64,000 bases of DNA. Origin: Macrostomum hystrix. Taxonomy: Eukaryota; Platyhelminthes; Macrostomidae. The notes beneath the pieces are model-generated. The model was not told where the DNA came from, did no database searches, and saw nothing but the letters and a program-made list of their open reading frames with translations. The position numbers were made by a program, and so were the translations under genes. Below, in pieces: positions 1 to 10,600 of the stretch (position 1 is the first letter of the stretch; every line of letters starts with the position of its first letter). The DNA is taken from assembly GCA_950097015.1 (NCBI GenBank), contig CATNEN010000007.1:11285001-11349000 (forward strand), read 5' to 3'.

Positions 1-184
1 ATTAATTTACTTTTAGGTAGAAAATTTAAATTTAAGTTAACACTATTTAGCCAGCATTGAAAAAATCATGAGAAAACCAATAACATAGGAGGTACAAGAT
101 TCAGATAGTGTGAGTTCACACAATAACTAAAACTTGAATTTTAATTCTTAATTTCACTTAATATAATAAGAATAGCAAATATAG

Positions 185-266
185 GCTTTATCCTGAGTTG
201 ATCTAGGCTTAATCTTGAGTTGATCTAGGCATAATCCTGAGTTGATCTATGCTTAATCCCAAGTTC
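185..266. repeat. Short 23-24 bp tandem repeat upstream of HS6ST
   Basis: About three copies of a unit containing taatcctgagttgatctagg lie directly before the first recognisable HS6ST coding sequence. The rest of 1-275 is AT-rich and shows no gene. Confidence 0.7.
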
Positions 267-275
267 ATCCCATGA

Positions 276-1776
276 GCATTATGTCACCATGTAGTGGCCC
301 TGGAATCCCCACAGCACCACCTCTGGTGCACTGGCCTTGTGCGCCATCTCTGGCGCCGACGCAGGCAGGCGGCCACTGTGGCTGTTGCCACCCTGCTGCT
401 CCTGCTGGTTGGCAGCGCCTCACTAAGCTGGCCAGTGCTCGCGCCGCCTTCACATTCACGGCAGCAGCTGCTGTTCCAGCTGCCGCCATCGCCACTGGAA
501 GCTGTCCCGCCGGTGGATCCATTCGACTCGAGCCGCGACGTCTTGGTGCTGCTGCACGTGCAGAAGACAGGCGGCTCGCACCTTAACCGTCAGCTCGTCA
601 GCAACCTGCACCGGCCGGACATTAGCTGTCAGTGTGGCCGTGGTGGCGGCCGCCGCAGGCGAAAGTGGCGCTGCAACTGCCAGAATAGCGGGGGTGACCA
701 GTGGCTGGTGAGCCGCTACAGCACCGGCTGGCTCTGCGGCCTCCACGCCGACTTCGCCGCCCTTTCCTCCTGCGCGCCCCTCCAGCTGTCGAAGATGGAC
801 TCCCAGCCGGAGCGGCCGCGGCGCCTTCGCTACGTCACCATGCTCCGCCAGCCGGCTGACCGCTTCCTGTCAGAGTGGCAGCACGCGCGCCGCGGCGCCA
901 CCTGGCGAAAGTCGCAGCCCACCTGCCGGGGCCGGCGGCCGGCGGCATGTCGAACAGGCGACGCTGGCTGGCGCGGCGTCTCCCTGACCGAGTTCGCCAG
1001 CTGCAGGGCCAACCCGGCGCTCAACCGGCAGGCGCGCATGCTGGCCAACTCGAGTCGCCTGCCCTGCCGGACCGTGTTCGGCAGTGGGAATCGGACCGCT
1101 GACCTCCTGCTGACTAGCGCCCTGCAAAACCTGGCTGGCATGGCTACTTTCGGATTGACTGAGTGGCAGGTGAGGCTTGAGTTCTCTTGGGATAATGAAT
1201 GACAGTAAAGGCATAAGATCTTGGGATTATAAAACGAGAACGTGAACTCAAGATTCGAAAGCGTTCCATCAAAGTTACCTGCCGTTCTGCCCGCCTACCG
1301 CGCAGATCCTGACGCAGTACCTGCTGACCCGTCGTCTCGGCCTGACCTTCAGTCGCCTGTTCTGGCAGTCGGACGCCACGGTGGCCTCGCACTGGCGCGC
1401 TGCCGCAGGCGTCAACCGCAGCCTGGTCGACGCCTCTGATCAGCAGCGTCGTCTGGCGGAGGCGGCGAATCCGGCGGACGCCCGGCTGTACGCGGCCGCC
1501 GAGCGGCTGTTCTTCGGTCACGCGCGGCGCCTCCTTGCCAGGGAGCCGCTGCTTACGGCCGCCCAGCGGGTCCGGATTCGAACAGGCGCCCAAGGCGACG
1601 AACTGACAACGCTGGCGCGCCGGGTGCTGCTGGCGCTGGGGGCGGTTGAGGTGGACGACGCGGAGAAGGCCGACATTCGGCGCCGGTTGCGCAAGAAGCT
1701 CCTGGCGGGTGGCGAAGATGAGGTTGACGGAGTCCGTCCCGGCGGAGGCGCGGAGGAATCCGAGACGAACGCGTGA
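276..1776 (+). CDS. hs6st: Heparan sulfate 6-O-sulfotransferase (two exons, 5' end unresolved)
   Basis: This is a Golgi type II membrane enzyme that moves sulfate from PAPS to the 6-O position of glucosamine in heparan sulfate. Exon 1 ends at 1169 (cag|gtgagg), the intron is 1170-1305, and exon 2 starts at 1306 (cgcag|ATC) in matching phase 0 and stops with TGA at 1774-1776. The protein shows an arginine cluster followed by a hydrophobic signal anchor (VAVATLLLLLVG), the 5'-phosphosulfate loop HVQKTGGSHLNRQ, the STGWLCGLHAD segment, the 3'-phosphate motif RYVTMLRQPADRFLSEW with HARRGATW, and LNRQARMLA, all typical of the HS6ST family. There is no in-frame ATG after the stop at 273-275, so the initiator must lie in an upstream exon. 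Candidate acceptors are the AGs at 293-294 and 313-314. Codon use is strongly GC-biased. Family assignment is secure; the N-terminus is not. Confidence 0.9.
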
Positions 1777-2396
1777 CGACCGCAAGAAGGAGAAGTAACT
1801 TCCGTTCATTTTTAAGGCGTTTATTTTTTCTGATGACCGAAAAATGTTAATGATAGTTCGCCAAATCTAACGCATGGAAACCGCTCTGGTTGTGTGTTTT
1901 CGCGCCCACAGGATGTACCAGTACGTAGTGCGAATCTCTGCCTTTGTACCGATATTTTGTTCATTCGATTGCTGCTAAATGCTGTTAAATATTTATGTTT
2001 AGCTCAATTCACGCAGTTGAATAAGATGACGAGGCGAAACTTACGGTTTCTCCCGCTGTTTACTCTATTGTTGACTAGAAGCAGTCAGTTTCGAAGAATT
2101 GGATTCTATAGCTGAAAAAACTGACTGCTTCTCATTGCCGCTCATAATACGTATATTTCGAAAGTGTTTACCTGTGCACGGCTGTTTGCAATTTTGCTTG
2201 CTCGCCTTATTGTATTGCGCAATGCACTTTAATGCTTCTCCGTTACTGTACTGTACACAGAATTCTGTACCTTTAGCTAGGTGACTGTTTTGTACTTTTT
2301 GCCTGCATATTCACTCCGCCACGCCTCCCAAATCCTGTATCAGATTATGTCAACTTCAGCTGATATACCTGCAGCATACTCCAGTATATCAGGACC
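1777..2396. other. HS6ST 3' flank, no gene seen
   Basis: This AT-rich sequence follows the HS6ST stop and probably holds its 3' UTR. I see no convincing canonical AATAAA close to the stop and no conserved protein. Confidence 0.5.
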
Positions 2397-2957
2397 CTTC
2401 CACCGATCCTTCAGGTGCTCACAGCCATTCCCTCCACCGATCCTTCAGGTGGCAACAGCCATCCCCTCCACTGATCCTTCAGGTGGCAGCAGCCATCCCC
2501 TCCACTGATCCTTCAGGTGGCAGCAGCCATCCCCTCCACTGATCCTTCAGGTGGCAGCAGCCATCCCCTCCACTGATCCTTCAGGTGGCAGCAGCCATCC
2601 CCTCCACTGATCCTTCAGGTGGCAGCAGCCATCCCCTCCACTGATCTTTCAGGTGGCAGCAGCCATCCCCTCCACTGATCCTTCAGGTTGTCGCAGCCAT
2701 CCCTTCCACCGATCCTTCAGGTTGTCGCAGCTATTCCCTCCACTGATCCTTCAGGTTTTCACAGTCATCTCCTCCACCTATCCTTCAGGTTTTCACAGTC
2801 ATCTCCTCCACCTATCCTTCAGGTTTTCACAGCCATCTCCTCCACCTATCCTTCAGGTTTTCACAGCCATCCTCTCTACCGGTCCTTCAGGTGGCAGCAG
2901 CCATCCCCTCTACCGGTCCTTCAGGTGGCAGCAGCCATCCCCTCCACTTGCTTCAGG
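2397..2957. repeat. 33-bp minisatellite
   Basis: About 17 head-to-tail copies of a 33-bp unit (core gatccttcaggtggcagcag). The copies from about 2685 to 2875 drift (ggtggcagcag becomes ggttttcacag). The unit is a multiple of three, so it stays open in several frames, but there is no sign that it encodes protein. Confidence 0.9.
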
Positions 2958-4431
2958 TAACTGGTCGCAGCCTTATGATGCATGAGTGTGCTTTATTCTG
3001 TCGAATGACATCCTTCATACTGAATGTCATTTTTTAAGTCTGGTTGCAAGCTAACTTGCCACGTCTCTAAAAATGCAAACATTTTGCTTGCCATATGCAA
3101 AATTGGTCACCCAGGAGTTGCAATGCTGACTGCTGTTGCTGTTTTGTTACTGCGCTCGCTTGTCTCTAAATGTCTCTGTCAGCAGAGAAAAGAATTTCGT
3201 GTTTGCTATCCGTGGCTTTTTGTCCTCGAACGAGTGGGGCGCTTTTGTGCGCAAGCTTTCCATAATTATAAGGGCAAACTTTTCATCCACATTGAATTGA
3301 AGCTGTTTTAGCGTGATGTGCTTAGCTGTAAGTCAGTGGATTATAAAATATGCTTAGTGGATTATCCGTTTTGGTCAGTAGATTGTCCGATTGTCCGAAT
3401 CCTGAAGCATGTACTCGAATTGATACAATTTTAGCTGTGCAAAATGCTGCCCCATCGACCCAATGCTTCGATTACGATTACGATTTTCATCTAGACAGGC
3501 AATGCTCTCTATTCTACGAGTATTTCTAATTCTCAATTACATAATGGCAATAGTGACAATTCGCGAATGCATTTTTATCACTGATTGCCCCCTGTGCTAA
3601 ACGAGTCTCCTTGTTTTGACCTGATGTTTCTGTTGGATGTCTTTTACATAGTTTCCCACGGCACGGGAGACATGCTGCTGTTTGTATAGTAGACTAGCAA
3701 TTGGCGCCCCCAGGCAGGGTCTGGCAGCGACCCCCCAATGAGGCTGGGGGCGCAGCTGTTACGCGAATTGCGCCACTGGAGTAAATCAATCAATTCTTAC
3801 AGAACTGCTGACTATACGTATTCAAAAAATATTAGCCTGGTTTCTTGTGTTGTATTTGATCGAGCTTCAGCGAAATGGAGCGCAATTGTATTCCTATGAA
3901 GGCGTGCTAGCCAGGCGTCCTAACGTTTTGCTAGATTTCAAGGGGGTGAGTGACGCAACGGTAGCGTGTCTTGATGCCCTTGCCGCGTACTCCAGCGAAG
4001 TCAGCAGAACCCGGCAGAATCAGCTCGCTTGCTGCGGATCTACTGTAACCAAATTGATGTTAGAAGCAGCTCGCATGTGAGATTGTGCATTTCACTATTC
4101 GCGTACATTGGACTTCTCCAGAGAAGGAGTTCCAATTTTAACTTCAGCGTTCTATGTGCATGGGTGCTTTCGCAGTTCTCGCTGTGCTGTATAATATATT
4201 ATTTCTTTCTGACTGGCTTTTGAAAAGCATTTAGATGTGCATATCAGAGTTTAGATACAACAGGTGGCGGTGCTCAGCGGGAGGGGGGCCGTGTTGGTTG
4301 ATCTTTAAAAGCGAGCAAAAGGAAATTGAAATTTGTATCATTTGAAACAGATGCAGATGCTTGTGGGTGCGAAGATTATATAGACTGAAAATAGTCAGCT
4401 AGCCATGCGTCCCGGCAAGATGCCTTATCAA
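2958..4431. other. Intergenic between convergent HS6ST and tolloid
   Basis: AT-rich sequence between two genes whose 3' ends face each other. It contains a GC-rich hairpin at 3697-3775 and a 77-codon open frame at 3847-4080 that resembles no family I know. Nothing else stands out. Confidence 0.5.
3697..3775. repeat. GC-rich inverted repeat (hairpin)
   Basis: The arms gcgcccccag and ctgggggcgc form a perfect 10-bp stem inside AT-rich DNA. A weaker outer pairing (caattggcgc with gcgaattgcgcc) extends it. It may be a small foldback element or a structured RNA; the sequence alone does not decide. Confidence 0.55.
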
Positions 4432-4692
4432 TTAGGTATAGTCTATGTAGCCCTTCTCCCGGACTGGCGGCGGCGGCGGTGAACTGGTCTGGGGCAGCTT
4501 CTCCTTCGGCTTGCGGACCAGTCCGTAGCGATCAGTACTGGGGATGATGCCACCACTGAGGGCGTGGGGCCGCGGCGCCTCCCGGTGGACGGTCCGGTAG
4601 ACAGCGTGGAAGCCCTTGAAGCTGATGGTGTCGTCACTGCGGAACCGGATGTGTAGTTTCTGCCGGTTTGAGTAGATCAGACCGTCTGGGCC
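4432..4692 (-). CDS. tolloid: tolloid exon 15: end of CUB5 and C-terminal tail
   Basis: It encodes [20 protein letters not shown] and [11 protein letters not shown], closing CUB5. A roughly 60-residue tail with a PPPPP run follows, ending GYIDYT and TAA at 4434-4432. The tail has no counterpart that I recognise in BMP1. Confidence 0.9.
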   Translation of the reverse strand, partial: GPDGLIYSNRQKLHIRFRSDDTISFKGFHAVYRTVHREAPRPHALSGGIIPSTDRYGLVRKPKEKLPQTSSPPPPPVREKGYIDYT

Positions 4693-7600
4693 CTGAGGAT
4701 AAAGTGGTAATGGTGCTTATAGTGTTGCAGCATCGGCACTCCCAACTGAAATTGGCCAGCTCACAACTCAGACAATCTCGAGTCCTTTTTCTAATTACAA
4801 ACCATTGTCTCGCGCAAGTTGCCGCAGTAGCGACCGATCAGCACGCCATCGTCGTTTGCACCATCGAAGATGTCCACATAGTCATACCTACAGAGGAGAG
4901 CGGTGAAGACTATTGCCACAATTACCGATCGGGAGATCTCAGAGAATCCAACGGATATCTAATAGAGAAATCTCAGAGAATCCAACGGATATCTAATAGA
5001 GAAATCTCAGAGAATCCAACGGAAATCTAATAGAGAAATCTCAGAGAATCAAACGGATATCTAATAGAGAAATCTCAGAGAATCCAACGGATATCTAATA
5101 GAGAAATCTCAGAGAATCCAACGGAAATCGAACAGTTTTCTTTCATCTGGTTTGAGTTGGTCTCACTCACCCGCATTCGATCTCGTTTTCCAACTCGAAG
5201 GTCTCCATACTCAACACAATGACATCATCTGGTCTGGCCGCGCTGATAGTCCAGTTGCAGCTCTCCCTGGTGCCGTAGTCTTTGTCGCCGAAGCCGGCGT
5301 GGCTGTAGAAGCTCTTGTTTCTAGCCGTGGCTATGAGCTGGCCGCCGCAGACTGCTCGGACAAGGGATGGCTTGGCAGTGCGAGTTGCTGGTTTTCAGTG
5401 TGCTCGATTAATTGGTAAAAGGTTGTGGGTGCGCCTATGCGATTCAGGGATGCAGGGAAATGTTAAGGGGTGCTTGTAGAGATTCAGGGGTGCTGTTAGA
5501 GATTCAAGGGGTGCTGTTAGAGATTCAGGAGAGCTGTTAGATATTCAGGAGAGCTGTTAGAGATTCAGGGGTGCTGTTAGAGATTCAGGGGTGCTGTTAG
5601 AGATTCAGGAGAGCTGTTAGATATTCAGGAGAGCTATTAAAGATTCAGTAGAGCTGTTAGATATTCAGGAGAGCTGTTAGAGATTCAAGAGAGCTGTTAG
5701 ATATTCAGGAGAGCTGTTAAAGATTCAGGGGTGCTGTTAGAGATGTTCACGGGTGTATTTAAATTGAAAAAGCTACAGGTAAAGCTGCATCAGCAGTACT
5801 GACTGGACGAATGCTCCGCATTGAAACCCTTCCGCTGCAGTGAGGAGTCGCTGACGAAGCCCACGAACATTGTATTTCCAGTGCTGATGACCGGCGACGG
5901 CGGCATGGCGTCGCCGCAAAACAACCCGATCCGCATCGATGTGGCGTCGGGACCGTCGCGGATCTCCACATGGTCGAAGGCGCATTCGGGGTGGCGCTCA
6001 ATCTCGAAGTGCTTAAACACCTGAAGGATTGCAGGTAGGATCTGGGAATTGCAGGTAGGATCTGGGAATTGCGGGTAGGGATCTGGGAATTGCAGCTAGG
6101 GATCTGGGAATTGCAGCTAGGGATCTGGGAATTGCAGCTAGGGATCTGGGAATTGCAGCTAGGGATCTGGGAATTGCTGGTAGGGATCTGGGAATTGCTG
6201 GTAGGGATCTGGAAATTGCAGCTAGAGATAACGGCAAGTAGGGATTTGGGAACGGCAGGTAGGGATCTGGGAATTGCAGCTAGGGATCTGGGAATTGCAG
6301 CTAGGGATCTGGGAATTGCTGGTAGGGATCTGGGAATTGCTGGTAGGGATCTGGGAATTGCAGCTAGGGATCTGGGAATTGCTGGTAGGGATCTGGGAAT
6401 TGCAGCTAGGGATCTGGGAATTGCTGGTAGGGATCTGGAAATTGCAGCTAGAGATAACGGCAAGTAGGGATTTGGGAACGGCAGGTAGGGATCTGGGAAT
6501 TGCAGCTAGGGATCTGGGAATTGCAGCTAGGCATCTGGGAATTGCTGGTAGGGATCTGGAAATTGCATCTAGAGATAACGGCAGGTGGGGATCTGGGAAT
6601 GGCAGCAGCAGTCAGTGAATCAGGCTCACCAGTTTGATGCGGTGGCCTGGAGTTGTCTGAAAAACCCAGCTGCACCTCTTCTCCAGCGGGTACCGGCGGG
6701 GATAATTTGGGCTGGAGAAATTGCCGCTCAGCTTCGTGATTTGGTGCGTGCAGCCGCCCTCCTTGCACTGGTGGTTGCCATAGAGCACGTAGCCGCTGCG
6801 GCAGGCGCACATGTAGGAGCCGATTGTGTTCTTGCACAGCTGGTCGCAGCCGCCGTTCATCATGGCGCATTCGTCACGGTCCACCATGAAGCTGGCGGAG
6901 AAGCCGCCCTTGGCCACCTGGATCAGTTGGGGCGCGGTAGGAAATGAGGCAGAGTAAGGTAGATAATGAGGCAGGTGAGGTGGGTTTCCATAGATGACAA
7001 GGTATGTGATGTGGAGGAATGTTCACAGATCACGGAGGCTGAAGTCCCAACCGACCGTGCCATCGGAGATGAAGCTGATCTTCATGGTGTTGTTCTCGGA
7101 GGTGATGGACTCGGGCGGCTGGTCGCCGCAGTAACGGCCGATGCGCTTGGAGGTCCGGTCCTCGATGCCGTCGAAGATTTCCACGTAGTCATACTCGCAA
7201 CTCTGAGGTGCATGGAGAGTCAGTTTTTAGTCTCAATAATCGAATAGCTGAGTGAGATCACAATATTCAACAGCGGCAACTCACATCTCGGCCTTCGACA
7301 TCAAACGCCGTGAAGTTGAGCAGGATTTTGTGACCGGTTGGGGCCACAATGTTCCACTTGCAGTGCATGTTGGGCGGGTACTTATCTGGGTAGGAGGGCG
7401 AGGTCAGGTTACCCCGCAATGCAACCAGCGTGCCGCCGCAGGTGTCCTCGCAAGTGCGGCCGTCGTTTTTCAAGTAGAAGCCGGGCCGGCAGTCGCAGTG
7501 ATAGCTGCCCAAGGAGTTCACGCAGATGTGCTGGCAGCCGTTTTGCTGACCGCCTTGCAGCGCCGTGCACTCATCGTACTCTGCGGGTGGGTCACGCTGG

Positions 7601-10600
7601 GTCATAATGATCCTAATAGCCGTCTGGTGCCGTGGAGGGTCGATGCGGGCCATGGTGGGGCATTGTGTGTCATGTTGGGTCAAGGTGGGTCAAGATTGGT
7701 CAAGGTGGGTCGTGACGGGTCAAGATTGGTCAAGGTGGGTCGTGGCGGGTCAAGATTGGTCAAGGTGGGTTAGGGTTAGGGTTTGAGAGTTTCGTCTACC
7801 AAACAGGCTGGCTAGTTATTGTTCATTTTACAACAGGTGGGTCAAGGTGGGTCAAGATAGGTCAAGATGGGTTAAGGTGTGTCAAGGTTTGTCATGGTGT
7901 GTTATGGTGTGTCCGAGGACCACTGGCAGTAGAAGGACTGGAAACTGAGTTTCTTAGAAAAACTTTATCAGGTTGGCTTTCGCCGAAAATGCACTACGGT
8001 GATAGGAAATAGCAATTTGTCTGCACAAATTTAGTAGCTGTGTTTCATTGGAGACAGATCAAATGCTCGTATTTTGAATTTAGTTTCCTTTTTATAGCTT
8101 CATCTATTTCTGTCTAGCATCGATTTCATATTCCTGTTTTTCCCTTTCTCTATACATGCCCTTCCCTGTGCGTAAAAATATATTCAGCTCATTTTTGCTA
8201 GCTCTGCCGCGATAATGTTGCTATTAATATAGGCCTTGTAAAAATAGTAAGCCGATAAACTTTTCAAGAATAGAATTTTCGTTTGAGCAAAATGTTTAGT
8301 ACGAGTATGAGCACGTAATATTAAAAGAAAAGGTTTATATCCGTTTCCTAATAAAAATCCGATCACCATTCGAATGTGAAAAAGTGAAAGATGCCTAGCT
8401 TCGTGGAGTATTTTTTCGGCGAAAACCCCAATTCCCACTAGAGATTATTGGGTGTGTCATTGCGTGTCATGGTGGGTCTTGGTCAGGTCAGGTCAGATGT
8501 GTAGGGAAAAATATTTGTTGGCGCAGACGGGAAGGGGATATTGAAGTGTGGAGAGGTCGGAGGTGCTAGGAAACCAGCAGCTCACCCTTCTCGAAGATGG
8601 CCGCAAAGCCCATTTTGTTGACAGAGTTGTCTGACTTGAAGTGCACAGTCATCCGGTTGCCGCTGCTCTTCACCGCCTTCGGGACCGTCTCGCCGCAGAA
8701 CTTGCCAAGCGACACGCCGCCCTGCGCCCAGCCCTCCAGCACCTCCAAGAAGTCGTACACGCACATGTTGTGCATCTCCAGCTGCGGGCATGGGTGGCTA
8801 ACGTTTGTGCCATAGACGGTCATCGATGGGCCTTGCCGCGATGGCCTCGACGAAGATCGCAATTTTTTGTCACATTCATTGCTTCAAAGCAGCCGCAACT
8901 TTCAAAACCACTCCACCTCCTTCAAAACCACTCCACCTCCTTCAAAACCACTCCACATCCTTCAAAACCACTCCACCTCCTTCAAAACCACTCCACCTCC
9001 TTCAAAACCACTCCACCTCCTTCGAAACCACTCTGCACCTCCTTCAAAACCACTCCACCTCCTTCAAAACCACTCCACATCCTTCAAAACCACTCCACCT
9101 CCTTCAAAACCACTCTGCACCTCCTTCAAAACCACTCCACCTCCTTCAAAACCACTCCACATCCTTCAAAACCACTCCACCTCCTTCAAAACCACTGCAC
9201 CTCCTTCAAAACCACTCCACCTCCTTCAAAACCACTCCACCTCCTTCAAAACCACTCCACCTCCTTCAAAACCACTCCACCTCCTTCAAAGCCACTCCAC
9301 CTCCTTCAAAACCACTCCACCACCTTCAAAGCCACTTCACCTCCTTCAAAGCCACTCCACCTCCTTCAAAACCACTCCACCTCCTTCAAAGCCACTCCTG
9401 CTCCTTCAAAACAACTCCACCTCCTTCAAAACCACTCCACCACCTTCAAAACAACTCCACCACCTTCAAAACCACTCCTGCTCCTTCAAAACCACTCCAC
9501 CACCTTCAAAGCCACTCCACCTCCTTCAAAGCCACTCCTGCTCCTTCAAAACCACTCCACCTCCTTCAAAACCACTCCACCACCTTCAAAGCCACTCCAC
9601 CTCCTTCAAAGCCACTGCACCTCCTTCAAAACCACTCCACCACCTTCAAAACCACTCGACCTCCTTCAAAACCACTCCTGCTCCTTCAAAACCACTCCAC
9701 CACCTTCAAAGCCACTCCACCTCCTTCAAAGCCACTGCACCTCCTTCAAAACCACTCCACCACCTTCAAAGCCACTCCACCTCCTTCAAAGCCACTGCAC
9801 CACCTTCAAAACCACTCGACCTCCTTCAAAACCACTCCTGCTCCTTCAAAACCACTCCACCACCTTCAAAGCCACTCCACCTCCGTCAAAGCCACTGCAC
9901 CTCCTTCAAAACCACTCCACCACCTTCAAAGCCACTCCACCTCCTTCAAAGCCACTGCACCTCCTTCAAAACCACTGCACCTCCTTCAAAGCCACTCCAC
10001 CTCCTTCAAAGTCACTCCACCTCCTTCAAAGCCACTGCACCTCCTTCAAAGCCACTCCACCTCCTTCAAAGCCACTCCGCCACCTTAAAACCCACAATAT
10101 CCCCCGAAGCCAGACCTCGAAGGAGATGAACTTGAGCGCCACCGAGTAGCCGTTGGGCACCTCGATCTTCCAGACGCACTCCTTGTCGCCGCGGTAGGCG
10201 TTGGGATGATTCGGGCTGGAGATCTGGCCCTCCTCGCCTATGCGGTAGCCGCCGCAGATCACTGCGGGCAAATTTCATTGCTTTGTCTGTGTTCTGTAAA
10301 ATTGAATTCTGTCTCAAAACAATCACACTGAGCCAGTGCACTGCTCACTTGTGTACTGGGCGAGGAAGCCGCGGCTGCTGCTGCCGGGCGGCAGCCGGTA
10401 CTCGATCCACACCCTGGAGCTGTTCGAGGTCAAGCTGCGCGTCGTCAGCGAGCCGCAGAATCGACCTGGAAGCGGAGCCATTATTTTCAGACTTTCACCG
10501 ATTCTTGTCAGACATTAACTGATTCTTGTCAGACATTAGCCAATTCTTGTCAGACAATATCCAATTCTTGTCAGAAATTAACCAATTCCTATCAGACATT

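Noticed and set aside
2397-2957. CRISPR-like array appearance of the evenly spaced repeats (here and elsewhere)
   Set aside because: Units are head-to-tail without unique spacers, and the genes are eukaryotic.
3847-4080. 77-codon plus-strand frame
   Set aside because: Moderately protein-like but no recognised family, no clear splice context, and close to the antisense 3' end of tolloid.
8641-10149. Open reading frames of 420-500 codons on the plus strand ([12 protein letters not shown]-type peptide)
   Set aside because: All three frames read the same peptide because the unit is 20 bp, and the frames run antisense across tolloid intron 7.
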